This document shows, piece after piece, positions 35,952 to 45,276 of a stretch of 64,000 nt of DNA; position 1 is the first letter of the stretch; each line of letters opens with the position of its first letter. A program made the position numbers and the translations under genes. The notes below the pieces were generated by a model, which had not been told where the DNA came from, did no database searches, and worked only from the letters and a program-made list of their open reading frames with translations. This DNA comes from CAXBES01 sp963974915 (lineage in GTDB: Bacteria; Bacteroidota; Bacteroidia; Flavobacteriales; Flavobacteriaceae). Where the stretch lies: positions 62,001-126,000 of the forward strand of contig CAXBES010000009.1 of the NCBI GenBank assembly GCA_963974915.1, in the 5' to 3' direction.

Positions 35952-37733
35952 ATGTCAGCAATTACTTTACAGGAAACTCTTGAAATTGAGATAAAGAAAG
36001 CTATAAATAGTTTGTACGGAGCTTCACTTGAAACCGTTGAATTTCAGGCAACCCGCAAGGATTTTGAAGGAGATATTACTGTTGTTATTTTCCCTATGCT
36101 AAGAGTGGTAAAAGGGAATCCCGTACAAATTGGAGAGGCTATTGGAACATATTTGGTTGAAAATGTAAAGCAGGTTTCAAAATTTAATGTTGTCAAAGGG
36201 TTTTTAAATTTAGTATTGAGCGACAGTTACTATCTTGATTTTTTCAATAATGTTCCTAATTTTTCTAACTTCGGAAAGGTCCCACAAGGCGATGATGCTA
36301 TTATGGTAGAATATTCTTCTCCCAATACCAATAAACCTCTGCATTTAGGTCATATTAGAAATATAATACTGGGATACAGCGTTTCACAAATAGTAGCTGC
36401 AGCAGGTAAAAAGGTGTATAAAACACAGATCATTAATGATAGAGGAATACATATTTGTAAAAGTATGTTGGCTTGGAAAAAATATGGTAATGGCGAAACA
36501 CCTGCTTCATCGGGTTTAAAAGGTGATAAGCTGGTAGGAAACTATTATGTGAAGTTCGATAAGGAGTATAAAGCAGAGATCGCTGAATTAAGATCTAAAG
36601 GAAAAACTGAAGAGGAAGCGAAAGCGCAAGCGCCTTCACTTATTGAAGCCCAGCAAATGTTGCAAAAATGGGAGGCCGGTGACTCCGAAGTAGTTGCTCT
36701 TTGGAAAAAGATGAACGGTTGGGTATATGACGGATTTGAGAAAACATACGAGAATCTTGGAGTCGATTTCGATCATCTTTATTACGAGAGTGATACCTAT
36801 CTTTTAGGAAAGGAATTTGTTGAGGAAGGTCTCGCCTCGGGAGTATTCTTTAAAAAAGAAGATGGGTCGGTTTGGTGCGATCTTACTGCTGAAGGCTTAG
36901 ACGAAAAAATTGTGTTGCGTAGCGATGGTACGGCGGTATATATGACACAGGATATAGGTACTGCGATTCAACGTGTAAAGGATCATCCCGATATCAATGG
37001 AATGATCTACACAGTTGGTAATGAACAAGATTATCATTTTAAAGTGTTATTTCTTATTCTTCAGAAACTCGGATTCGATTGGGCAAAGAATCTATATCAC
37101 CTTAGTTATGGGATGGTCGATTTGCCTTCAGGTAAAATGAAGAGTAGAGAAGGTACCGTAGTTGATGCAGACGATCTTATATATGATATGGAGGCTACAG
37201 CCAAAAAAATAAGTGAGGAGTTAGGGAAGATCGATGATTTTTCCGAAGAAGAAAAAAATGAACTTTATCACACCATTGGTCTGGGCGCATTAAAATATTA
37301 CATCCTTAAAGTGGATCCCAAAAAAAGAATTCTTTTTAATCCTGAAGAAAGTGTTGATTTTCAAGGAAACACCGGACCATTTATTCAATATACTTACGCC
37401 CGAATTCAATCTATATTGAGAAAGGCAGAAGAGACCAATATAAGTACGGTAGCACCGGAGGTCATTCACCCTAAGGAAAAAGAGCTGTTAAAACAACTTC
37501 AGCTGTTTCCGGAAACCATTCAGTTGGCGGCTCAAAATTACAGTCCGTCGCTCATCGCTAATTATACCTACGATCTGGTGAAGGAGTTTAACTCTTTTTA
37601 TCAAAACGTTCCTATTTTGGTTGCCGATTCGGCTTCCGAAAAAACCTTCAGAATAGCACTTTCTCGCGCAGTTGCCGAGGTGATAAAAACTGCTTTCGGG
37701 TTATTGGGAATCACAGTGCCCGAACGCATGTAA
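35952..37733 (+). CDS. argS: Arginyl-tRNA synthetase
   Basis: 593 residues, full length. It charges tRNA-Arg. The class I HIGH motif is HLGH in SSPNTNKPLHLGHIRN; the KMSKS-like loop is GKMKSREG. The N-terminal Add1 domain (about 1-110) and the C-terminal anticodon-binding DALR domain (TGPFIQYTYARIQSI onward) are complete. It ends one base before the convergent TonB receptor gene. Confidence 0.98.
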   Translation: MSAITLQETLEIEIKKAINSLYGASLETVEFQATRKDFEGDITVVIFPMLRVVKGNPVQIGEAIGTYLVENVKQVSKFNVVKGFLNLVLSDSYYLDFFNNVPNFSNFGKVPQGDDAIMVEYSSPNTNKPLHLGHIRNIILGYSVSQIVAAAGKKVYKTQIINDRGIHICKSMLAWKKYGNGETPASSGLKGDKLVGNYYVKFDKEYKAEIAELRSKGKTEEEAKAQAPSLIEAQQMLQKWEAGDSEVVALWKKMNGWVYDGFEKTYENLGVDFDHLYYESDTYLLGKEFVEEGLASGVFFKKEDGSVWCDLTAEGLDEKIVLRSDGTAVYMTQDIGTAIQRVKDHPDINGMIYTVGNEQDYHFKVLFLILQKLGFDWAKNLYHLSYGMVDLPSGKMKSREGTVVDADDLIYDMEATAKKISEELGKIDDFSEEEKNELYHTIGLGALKYYILKVDPKKRILFNPEESVDFQGNTGPFIQYTYARIQSILRKAEETNISTVAPEVIHPKEKELLKQLQLFPETIQLAAQNYSPSLIANYTYDLVKEFNSFYQNVPILVADSASEKTFRIALSRAVAEVIKTAFGLLGITVPERM

Positions 37734-37734
37734 T

Positions 37735-40320
37735 TCAGAAGAGCAATAAAAACGAGATATTAGGAGTAAAGCCTAAGCTGAATTTGTCGATACGGTTAAT
37801 TATACTATTGCCATCATCGCCTGTTTCCATCCTGTAATAAGTTGCCAAAGCGTTTTTTCGGTTTAAAATATTTAGCATTGCAAGGTTGATCTTACCTCTA
37901 AAAGTCTCATCAATTTTAAAGTCGTACAACGCAGAGAAATCGGTTCTAAAATAATTATCTAACGACTCATTATTAGGTGTGTTATATTGAATTTCTGAAA
38001 CACCGTTATTGGTGATAAGCTCGGTATTACTAGCCGGACTGGTATAAGGTAAACCCGAATGATAGGTGTTTCCCAAAGAAAATTTGAAGTTACCAATGCT
38101 ATAACTTGCCGCTAGATTAAAGGCGTGGCGCACATCCAAATTACTCCTGAAAGTCGCCGGCGCCAGATTGTTGAAAGTATAATCGTTTTTCATAAAAGTG
38201 TAGCTAAACCAGGCGCTTAGTCTTTCGGTTTGTTTACTTATAGAAAACTCTATCCCTTTAGATTCGTAACTCCCTATTTCGCTACTATTTTCAAGTTGGT
38301 TTCTAAACCCTTGATTTTGTGCTGCAATATTATCAACTACTTTAAAAAAGCCTTCTGAAGTAAAGCTCCAGTTATTTTTGGAGAATATGGCGCCCAACGA
38401 TACTTGTTTGCTTTCTAGTATTGGATTATCGTCCTCATTTGCGGCAATCCATTTTTTGTTTTCAACACCTAACAAATTACTTTCAATATCAATAAATTGA
38501 ATAATACTCTGGTTTTTAAGTTCTGCGCTGGTAAAGATACTAACGGCGTCACTGAGTTTGTGAAAGAGGTTTATTCTGGGTTCAAAATACGAGGCTTTTA
38601 GATTGGGGTAGTTCGTGAAGCGAATTCCGAAATTTACTTTTGTTTTATTCTGAAAGAAACTCCATTTGCTATCTGCGAAAAAGGCGTGAGAAGTAACAGT
38701 ATTGGTAGTGCTCTCAATTCCTGAACTTACCGAGCTGCTTTCGGTGTCTGTAACATCGGTTTTAGTGTATTGATAGCCGGTTTTAAGTTGAAGAATATCG
38801 TTATAGATATAGGAAAAGTCAATTTTTAAACCGTTTTCCTTAACCTTATTCCTTTGAGAAGTGGCTTCATCTGTTTCAACGTCTCTGTTCGCTTCGTCTA
38901 AAAAGTATTGAGTTGCATACCACAGTGCTGTAGAGGAAAACCTTCGCGACCAGTCTCGCTCATAGGATAGCCCGTTCATAGAAGTTCGTTGATTTAAGTT
39001 GCTTATGGTCGCATCCGAATTTTCAGAAGAAACAAAACGTTCGGTAAACTGAAGCTTGTTGTTTACCGTTAGGAAGTTATATCTAATTTTGTCATTTTTC
39101 GTGATATTCCAAAGACCTTTTAAACCGATATCATAAAAATTGAATTTTTCATCTGTAGAGCGCAAACCCTCTGAAGTATTATTCTGAAGGTTGGTGACTA
39201 CCGTATTCTGAAAAGTTCTTTTAAAAAATTCTTTATACACCGGATTTCCTATGCCGTTATTAATTGAAGTTCTTCCTGAAACTGTAAAGGAGAGTGACTC
39301 TGAAGCCGGAATCTTAGCGTAGACCGAAGCACTGCTTAGGTTTACGCCTAATCCCCCGGAGATCTCTTCGGGAATTTCATTATCTGTCCTCATACTAATC
39401 ACACCACTCACACTTTCGCCATATCTGGGACTGGTGCCATTTTTATAGATCGTAACATCCTGGGTTAGATTTGGATTAAAGGCAGATATGAGTCCGAAGA
39501 AATGTCCACTCTGATAAACTCTCATATCGTCCCAAAGTAGCAGGAGTTCATCGCTTTTGCCACCTCTCACATTAATATTGGAGGCGGTTTCGTCAAAACT
39601 TTCAACTCCCGGAAGCACTTGTGCGATCTGTAAGATATCGGGCTCGATGAGACTCGGTAATATTTCGAAATTCTTGTTATAAATAGTGACAGAACCATTT
39701 GCGTTTTTCGATATACCTTTTGTGATATAACTATGCAGGATAACTGTTGGGAGCAAATTTAGGTCGTCGTTTACAAAAACCAGCGGACACTTATTCGAGT
39801 CATTCAATAGGTCCCGGGCAATGATTTTTTTTAACTCCAGTCCTAAATAGTATACACGAATAATTTCAATTTCAGAAATACCGGAGAGGGAAAAATTTCC
39901 ACCTTTGTCTGTTCCGGTTTGCGAAGAATTCGTGATTAATGAGACTCCTGATAATGGAGATCCTGTTTGAGTGTTTATAATGGTACCACAAACGGAGATT
40001 TGCCTGGCATTGAACCGAATTGCAATATATCTCTCACCAATTTGGGTAAACTCAATGGGATTCGAAATTTTTAGGAAAGTTAAACTCTTTTCGAGATCAT
40101 CGTTTACGTTAGGGGCTACGACTTTAATATTTTGAAGTAACTGTTCATTGTAAGAGAATCTAACATTGAATCGTGACTCAAGAGCAGCGATTACTTCGGT
40201 TAGAGGAATTTTTTTCAGATCGTTCTGGGCAATGGAAAACTGGAAAATACTAAGAAATATAACTATAAGAGATATCTTTTTTTTATTCAGAAGATATGTT
40301 CGGAAAGATTGTAATCTCAT
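37735..40320 (-). CDS. STN-type TonB-dependent receptor of CSS locus 1
   Basis: 861 residues. Signal peptide (about 1-32), STN domain (about 35-105; IPLTEVIAALESRFNVRFSY), carboxypeptidase-regulatory-like domain (about 110-180), plug (about 215-320; NINVRGGKSDELLLLWDDMR and GHFFGLISAFNPNL), then a beta-barrel ending in Phe. The STN domain is what lets such receptors signal to a FecR anti-sigma factor. No SusD is adjacent and the ligand is unknown. The start overlaps the FecR gene by 38 bp. It is a close paralogue of the receptor at 48103-50655. Confidence 0.92.
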   Translation of the reverse strand: MRLQSFRTYLLNKKKISLIVIFLSIFQFSIAQNDLKKIPLTEVIAALESRFNVRFSYNEQLLQNIKVVAPNVNDDLEKSLTFLKISNPIEFTQIGERYIAIRFNARQISVCGTIINTQTGSPLSGVSLITNSSQTGTDKGGNFSLSGISEIEIIRVYYLGLELKKIIARDLLNDSNKCPLVFVNDDLNLLPTVILHSYITKGISKNANGSVTIYNKNFEILPSLIEPDILQIAQVLPGVESFDETASNINVRGGKSDELLLLWDDMRVYQSGHFFGLISAFNPNLTQDVTIYKNGTSPRYGESVSGVISMRTDNEIPEEISGGLGVNLSSASVYAKIPASESLSFTVSGRTSINNGIGNPVYKEFFKRTFQNTVVTNLQNNTSEGLRSTDEKFNFYDIGLKGLWNITKNDKIRYNFLTVNNKLQFTERFVSSENSDATISNLNQRTSMNGLSYERDWSRRFSSTALWYATQYFLDEANRDVETDEATSQRNKVKENGLKIDFSYIYNDILQLKTGYQYTKTDVTDTESSSVSSGIESTTNTVTSHAFFADSKWSFFQNKTKVNFGIRFTNYPNLKASYFEPRINLFHKLSDAVSIFTSAELKNQSIIQFIDIESNLLGVENKKWIAANEDDNPILESKQVSLGAIFSKNNWSFTSEGFFKVVDNIAAQNQGFRNQLENSSEIGSYESKGIEFSISKQTERLSAWFSYTFMKNDYTFNNLAPATFRSNLDVRHAFNLAASYSIGNFKFSLGNTYHSGLPYTSPASNTELITNNGVSEIQYNTPNNESLDNYFRTDFSALYDFKIDETFRGKINLAMLNILNRKNALATYYRMETGDDGNSIINRIDKFSLGFTPNISFLLLF

Positions 40321-41194
40321 TCGTGTTTTCTATACTATACGAAAGCTCTAGCGGAATGGTTATTGTTTGTAAAGCCGCTTCCAGATCATCGTGTGAAAAA
40401 GTACCCGTGAAATGTAAATTTACATTAATATTTTTAGTTGATACTGTTACATTATAACGTTGTTCCAACTCTTTTAATACATCGAGAATTGCTACATTTT
40501 CGTAACTACTTTCATTATAGATCCAAACGGGTTTGTTTGTATAAACTTTCTCTAACTGAAGTGAATTATCCATTAGGATGGCAGTATTTCCCTTGGCTAG
40601 TTTTATCGTCTTGTTATTATGAGTAACACTTACCAGACCTTCATAACACTTAACTTCAAAGCCGGAACCTCTGGAGAGCACATTAAATTTTGTTCCCAGT
40701 ACGCTAATTACACCGTGATTGGTTACCACATCAAAAATCTCACCTTTTGCGACGTCGAAATAGCCTTCTCCATCTAATCTTACTTCTCTATTTTCCTTCC
40801 AGGAACTTTTATTAAAAGTGAGATGTGAGTTTTCGTTGAGCGTAACTATTGAGCTATCCGGTAGTGAAACGATATCGGTTTCTGCTAATTGGGTATCTAC
40901 AGTAGTAGAAAGGGAACTTATGTACACGTATGATGCCAATAAAATTGCCAAAACAGCGGCAATTTTTATAATATTTTGCAACTTAAATACTTTTACCGGT
41001 TTTGTCTTGCGATCTAATTTCTGTTTCAGATCGTTTAATCCGGCATCAGATTCAAAATTAGGCACCTCGATCTTCTTGACAAATTCGTCAATTTTAAGGT
41101 ATGAGGAAAACTCCGGCAGCGTTCTTAGATCCTCAAAATCTGCCGGAGTAGCCTCGTTGTTTAACCATTTTTCAATTAAATCTTTTTTCATCAT
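40283..41194 (-). CDS. FecR-family anti-sigma factor, CSS locus 1
   Basis: 303 residues. A cytoplasmic N-terminus (MMKKDLIEKWLNNEATPADF), one membrane helix (about 75-92), the FecR domain (about 105-195; VSLPDSSIVTLNENSHLTFN) and a C-terminal DUF4974/STN-like domain (about 225-300; VLKELEQRYNVTVSTKNINV). It would hold the ECF sigma factor at the inner membrane and receive the signal from the TonB receptor. The gene lies between sigma and receptor. Confidence 0.93.
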   Translation of the reverse strand: MMKKDLIEKWLNNEATPADFEDLRTLPEFSSYLKIDEFVKKIEVPNFESDAGLNDLKQKLDRKTKPVKVFKLQNIIKIAAVLAILLASYVYISSLSTTVDTQLAETDIVSLPDSSIVTLNENSHLTFNKSSWKENREVRLDGEGYFDVAKGEIFDVVTNHGVISVLGTKFNVLSRGSGFEVKCYEGLVSVTHNNKTIKLAKGNTAILMDNSLQLEKVYTNKPVWIYNESSYENVAILDVLKELEQRYNVTVSTKNINVNLHFTGTFSHDDLEAALQTITIPLELSYSIENTNEITIFPNISSE

Positions 41195-41250
41195 TTAGAC
41201 GCTTCACTATTACTATAACAGTTCAATATAACTTTTACTACCTCAATAAA

Positions 41251-41760
41251 TTAAATATTTTCGATGGTCACTCTCAATGCTTCCAGCGCATCTGAAATTC
41301 GTTTACCTGCGGCTTTTTCAGATATGTTTAGGATCTCTGCAATTTCCTTGTATTTTTTACCTTCAATTCTACTCATTAAAAAAGCGGTGCGTTGTAGTTC
41401 GGTTAATTCTGAAATAGCCTTTTGTAATTTTTCTCCAAACTCCTTTTCTTCCAATAGAAACTGGGGAGTATGTTTTTCTGTTTTTACCGAAACACTTTCG
41501 GCGTAGCGAAATCTAACTTTTTGGTGCGCGGCTGTGTTCAGAAATAAATTATTAGCCACAGTATAGAGGTATGATTTTGCTTTTTCGGGAGCAACTTTTG
41601 CGCAATTTTCCCAAAGTTTAATAAAGGCTTCCTGCACTATATCATACGCCTTATCTCTATCGCTACATTTAAAGAATACAAAGTTTTGAAGGGATGGGGC
41701 ATAAGACTTGTACACCTCATCATAGGTTTCTTCTTCGCAAACAGTTTTTTTCGAATTCAT
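41251..41760 (-). CDS. ECF RNA polymerase sigma factor, CSS locus 1
   Basis: 169 residues. Region 2 has DIVQEAFIKLWENCAKV with KAKSYLYTVANNLFLN; region 4 has LTELQRTAFLMSRIEGKKYK followed by the helix-turn-helix EIAEILNISEKAAGKRISDA. It is a FecI-like sigma of the Bacteroidota type. It aligns without gaps over all 169 residues with the sigma at 51611-52120. Confidence 0.95.
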   Translation of the reverse strand: MNSKKTVCEEETYDEVYKSYAPSLQNFVFFKCSDRDKAYDIVQEAFIKLWENCAKVAPEKAKSYLYTVANNLFLNTAAHQKVRFRYAESVSVKTEKHTPQFLLEEKEFGEKLQKAISELTELQRTAFLMSRIEGKKYKEIAEILNISEKAAGKRISDALEALRVTIENI

Positions 41761-41809
41761 TTTCTTTTTCTCGTTATAAACTTATGGAAAAAAAATATAA
41801 TGAAGTTGA

Positions 41810-41823
41810 GGTAGGGTTTTTCC
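41810..41823 (-). promoter_or_regulatory. Conserved motif upstream of ECF sigma gene 1
   Basis: Read toward the gene, the element is GAAAAACCCTACC (plus strand GGTAGGGTTTTTC, 41810-41822). It lies 49 nt upstream of the ATG and about 25 nt before TAAGTTTA, a -7-like site. The same 13 bases occur at the same distance before the second sigma gene. Confidence 0.6.
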
Positions 41824-41910
41824 TTTTGAACTGTTTTATAAGTATAGCGGAAAATAGAAAGGTTGTTTTGAAACTTTCGAAATGAATTTCTAGATTGCTA
41901 TGAAAAAGAG

Positions 41911-41940
41911 ACCCACCTCCTGCCGAAGGTGGGTTTTTCT
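41911..41940. terminator. Bidirectional-looking terminator after the lipoprotein gene
   Basis: ACCCACCT (41911-41918) pairs with AGGTGGGT (41927-41934). The stem has TTTTTCTTT to its right and GAAAAAGAG to its left, so it is T-rich in both directions. Read on the minus strand it follows the 41962-42651 gene and separates the two-component operon from sigma gene 1. Confidence 0.85.
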
Positions 41941-41961
41941 TTATAATTAGTTGAGCATCAT

Positions 41962-42651
41962 TTAAGACTTGTCAAATATATTAAACCCTATAAGTTTGTC
42001 TTTTCCAAGCGCCGTGTCAACAACACCCAGAAAGGGAATAAGTTTGCCGTTTTCGAACTCCAGAAAGCCTTGAAATTGATACGCCGAGCCGCGTTCATCT
42101 CTTGCTTCGGCAATACCAAAACGCTTGTATCCAATTAAGTCACCATGTAATTTTTCATTTTTCGCTATGAGTTTTTTAACTCCATGGGCTACAGTGCCTT
42201 TAATTTCATTTGCATCTTTAATTTCGTCAATTTTTCCGAAGTTCCCCTTGATCAAACTTTCGGCAAAGGTGTTAAATGTAGCTGCCTTTTCACTTAACTC
42301 TGAAAGAGTTTGCTTCTGAAAAGTATAATTGGCAGAGTCTTTTTTCAAGTTTAAAAGATTGACATTAATGGCAGTGTAGTTGTCCTTTTCTTTTTCTGAA
42401 AGATTTTCATAAACCATTAGTGCGACATTTGAAGAACTAACATTTGGATTAAGGCTGTCTATTAGTTTGCTTTCAGAAACGGTTACGGTGAATGCTCTCA
42501 CGGTTTTCTCTCCAACAGAACTTTTAAAATTCTTTGAATAGGCGGTTTTGGCATTGTACGTAGCACCTATGTCATGCAAACTTTTTTGTTCTGTGTCTGA
42601 AGCACAGGCAACAACTACGATTAAGATGGCGAGGGTTAAAAATTTTTTCAT
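41962..42651 (-). CDS. Lipoprotein in the TPR-kinase operon
   Basis: 229 residues from the ATG at 42651 (MKKFLTLAILIVVVACASDT), with a lipobox VVAC. An in-frame ATG at 42675 would place eight residues before this clear signal peptide and overlap the regulator gene, so I reject it. The mature part is soluble and lysine/glutamate-rich; no family recognised. It starts 7 nt after the response-regulator gene and is likely in the same operon, either as target or accessory. Confidence 0.75.
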   Translation of the reverse strand: MKKFLTLAILIVVVACASDTEQKSLHDIGATYNAKTAYSKNFKSSVGEKTVRAFTVTVSESKLIDSLNPNVSSSNVALMVYENLSEKEKDNYTAINVNLLNLKKDSANYTFQKQTLSELSEKAATFNTFAESLIKGNFGKIDEIKDANEIKGTVAHGVKKLIAKNEKLHGDLIGYKRFGIAEARDERGSAYQFQGFLEFENGKLIPFLGVVDTALGKDKLIGFNIFDKS

Positions 42652-42658
42652 GGTTAAA

Positions 42659-43303
42659 TTACTTATATAATTCATATTCTAATGCAGTTCTTACTAATCC
42701 TGCCGTATTTCGAACTCCCGTTTTAATAAGCATATTTCTTCTATGCGTTTCTACAGTTCCAAAACTGATAAAGAGTTTCTCTGCGATCTCTTGTGTAGTA
42801 TGCTCATCTAAAATGAGTTTGAGTACTTCTTTTTCTCTTCTTGAAAGACTTGGAAACGGACTGTTTAGTTTGTTGTTACTATTGCTCGCAACACTGTTAA
42901 CTACAATATCGTTTACGGTTGCATCTAAATACATTTTACCATCATGTACAGTTTTTATGGCTTCAATTACTTCATCCTGACCGGCATTTTTTAATACATA
43001 GCCTTTTGCACCACTACTCAGCATTAATTTTATAAGACTACTTTCTTTGTGCATGGAAATGGCAATAATCTTTAATTGCGGCTTTATCTTTAGTAATTCT
43101 TTACAAGTGTCGATTCCATTTATGCCGGGCATATTTATGTCTAATAATATTACATCAACATCTGTATTAGCTACCGCTTCCAGACCTTCTTCTCCGCTTA
43201 ATGCAGTTCCTATAACCTTGATGTCATTTTCATGTTGAAGCAATAGTTGCATTCCTTCAATTACCATCTTGTGATCGTCTATTATAAATACCTGAATCAT
43301 CAT
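42659..43303 (-). CDS. NarL/LuxR-type response regulator
   Basis: 214 residues. The receiver domain has the acidic pair DD (9-10) and phospho-acceptor D55 in DVILLDINMPGING, then the conserved Lys in YVLKNAG. The C-terminal LuxR helix-turn-helix is SRREKEVLKLILDEHTTQEI and following. The start overlaps the kinase stop by 4 nt (ATGA). It is the only regulator for two kinases in this operon. Confidence 0.96.
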   Translation of the reverse strand: MMIQVFIIDDHKMVIEGMQLLLQHENDIKVIGTALSGEEGLEAVANTDVDVILLDINMPGINGIDTCKELLKIKPQLKIIAISMHKESSLIKLMLSSGAKGYVLKNAGQDEVIEAIKTVHDGKMYLDATVNDIVVNSVASNSNNKLNSPFPSLSRREKEVLKLILDEHTTQEIAEKLFISFGTVETHRRNMLIKTGVRNTAGLVRTALEYELYK

Positions 43304-45276
43304 ATCGTTGAAATATTAATGGTTATAGAAGTACCTTGACCCGGTTTTGTATCCCAGTTAATAGTACCATCTAAAAATTCTACTCTACTTTTTATACTTT
43401 TAAGTCCGAGGCCACCCTTCTCCAATGCCTTTTCATGATCGAACCCCACTCCGTCGTCTTCAATAATTAGATTTACTTCTTCTTTATAGCCTATTAATTG
43501 AATGAGCACATTTTTAGCCTGAGCATGTTTTCTAATATTAGACACAATTTCCTGTACCAATCGATAGATCATTACCTCTTTTGTAGTTTCAATTTTTAAC
43601 GGAAGATTGCTTATTTCAACATTGGTTTTAAGACCTTGTTCTGTTAAGTGTTCTCCAACGTCTTCTAGAGCTCCTTTTAGCCCCGATATGGTAAGTGCAT
43701 GAGGCATCATATTGTGCGAAATTCTTCTTACTTCCAGACATGCTTCATCGATCAGGTCATTGGTTTTTCCGGTAAGATTTAATCTTTCCAGCTGCTCAAT
43801 TTCAGATTGTATAGAGGTGAAATGAGCCTTAACTGTGGCGAGTAGACCACCTAAACTGTCATGGAGGTCTTTTGCGATCCTAAGCCGTTCGGCTTCCTGC
43901 CCCTCTATCATACTGTTCATCGCCAGAAGTTTGTTCTTTTGTTGAAGCTCGGTTATTTTTTGGTTTTGAATAGATTCAGTTTGTTGGGCTATAGTTTTTT
44001 GAGATTTTAATCGATACAGAAAGAATAAAACCAGCACACCCAGTAAAAATCCGAGGAAAACTATCCCGTACTGCGTCCATCTTTTCTTCATATCTCGTTT
44101 TTCCAGTTCTAGCTTCTGTTCACTTATTTGAAGTTCTTTTTTTTCGGTATCAAATTCTATTTCGAGCTCTGCTATATTGCGTTGCATTTTTTCAGAAGTA
44201 AGACTATCTCTAATAGAAGACTCAAGAGTTTTATATTTAAAAGCATCTTTATAATTAGATAGTTCTTCATTGGTTTGAGACAAACGAAGATATATATCCA
44301 TTAGCTGAGAGGGCTTGTTTAGCGAGTCTAATTTATTCTTGGCTCTTAAAAGATAAGGAAGTGCTTTTTCCTGCTCGTTAATATTTCGGTAAGCATCGGT
44401 TAACGCGATGGTGGTATGAACATAAGAGTTTATACTGTTTAAGCTATCACTTATTTTTATCGCTTCCTTATATCTGGGAATATGCTCGGGGGCAATTTTG
44501 TTTGCGAAAATCGCCTTTATAGGCATATGTCCTGCGGGCGTATTAGGATTTGCATCTTCGTAATGTTGCGCTAAAAGTTCGGTGTATTTTGCCAACTCTT
44601 TAGGATAATCTACCTGTGCGAAAAAATCGACGAGTATATATAACACAAATCTTTTACGGGGGGTGTTTTCGTAATTCTTGACGGCATCCCACATTTTTAA
44701 GTAGTACTTGGCTGCGGCATCATTATCTTCTAGCATCGTTTCAAGTATTCCTTTGTTGTAGTATACGATCCAGAGTAGATCAAGATTATTGTCCTTCATT
44801 GCGAGTGGCTCGGCAATATTTAGGTGATACAAGGCTTTATCGGGTAGATTTGCCTGGAGATACGAATTCGCCAATGAAGATTGATAAATGATCACTCTGC
44901 GCTCGTCATCAAGTTTTTCACTCAAGGCAATTCCTTCTTTTTTAAGTGCGATGGCTTCAGTTAGACGACCACTTCTTGATTCACTTTTGGCATAGGAATC
45001 GTACATGCAAATTTTAGCGAGTTTTGTAGTGTCTTTAGAAAAGACATATTGAAAAAGATTAGAAGCTTTATCCGGAGCAACTTTCCGAAGAATAGCAGTG
45101 CCAAGATCATCATAAGTTGAAATTTTTCCTTTTGTGTTTTGTGTTTTTGTTAGATTTAAAACGCTGTCTACGTATCTTTCATTAATTTCCTGAGCTGATG
45201 AAGCGTGGAAAAAAACATTTCCGAAGAAAAGAAAACAAAGGAGGATAAATTTTAATATGTAGTTAAAACAATTCAA
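43300..45276 (-). CDS. TPR-containing sensor histidine kinase (second of a tandem pair)
   Basis: 658 residues. A signal peptide or first helix, a periplasmic tetratricopeptide-like region (about 40-370), one membrane helix (YGIVFLGFLLGVLVLFFLYR), a coiled stretch, the HisKA_3 box RLRIAKDLHDSLGGLL with phospho-acceptor His at about 472, and an HATPase domain with IEDDGVGFD and KGGLGLKSI. The last 195 residues align without gaps to the upstream kinase. Start and stop overlap the neighbouring genes by 4 nt. Confidence 0.94.
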   Translation of the reverse strand: MNCFNYILKFILLCFLFFGNVFFHASSAQEINERYVDSVLNLTKTQNTKGKISTYDDLGTAILRKVAPDKASNLFQYVFSKDTTKLAKICMYDSYAKSESRSGRLTEAIALKKEGIALSEKLDDERRVIIYQSSLANSYLQANLPDKALYHLNIAEPLAMKDNNLDLLWIVYYNKGILETMLEDNDAAAKYYLKMWDAVKNYENTPRKRFVLYILVDFFAQVDYPKELAKYTELLAQHYEDANPNTPAGHMPIKAIFANKIAPEHIPRYKEAIKISDSLNSINSYVHTTIALTDAYRNINEQEKALPYLLRAKNKLDSLNKPSQLMDIYLRLSQTNEELSNYKDAFKYKTLESSIRDSLTSEKMQRNIAELEIEFDTEKKELQISEQKLELEKRDMKKRWTQYGIVFLGFLLGVLVLFFLYRLKSQKTIAQQTESIQNQKITELQQKNKLLAMNSMIEGQEAERLRIAKDLHDSLGGLLATVKAHFTSIQSEIEQLERLNLTGKTNDLIDEACLEVRRISHNMMPHALTISGLKGALEDVGEHLTEQGLKTNVEISNLPLKIETTKEVMIYRLVQEIVSNIRKHAQAKNVLIQLIGYKEEVNLIIEDDGVGFDHEKALEKGGLGLKSIKSRVEFLDGTINWDTKPGQGTSITINISTI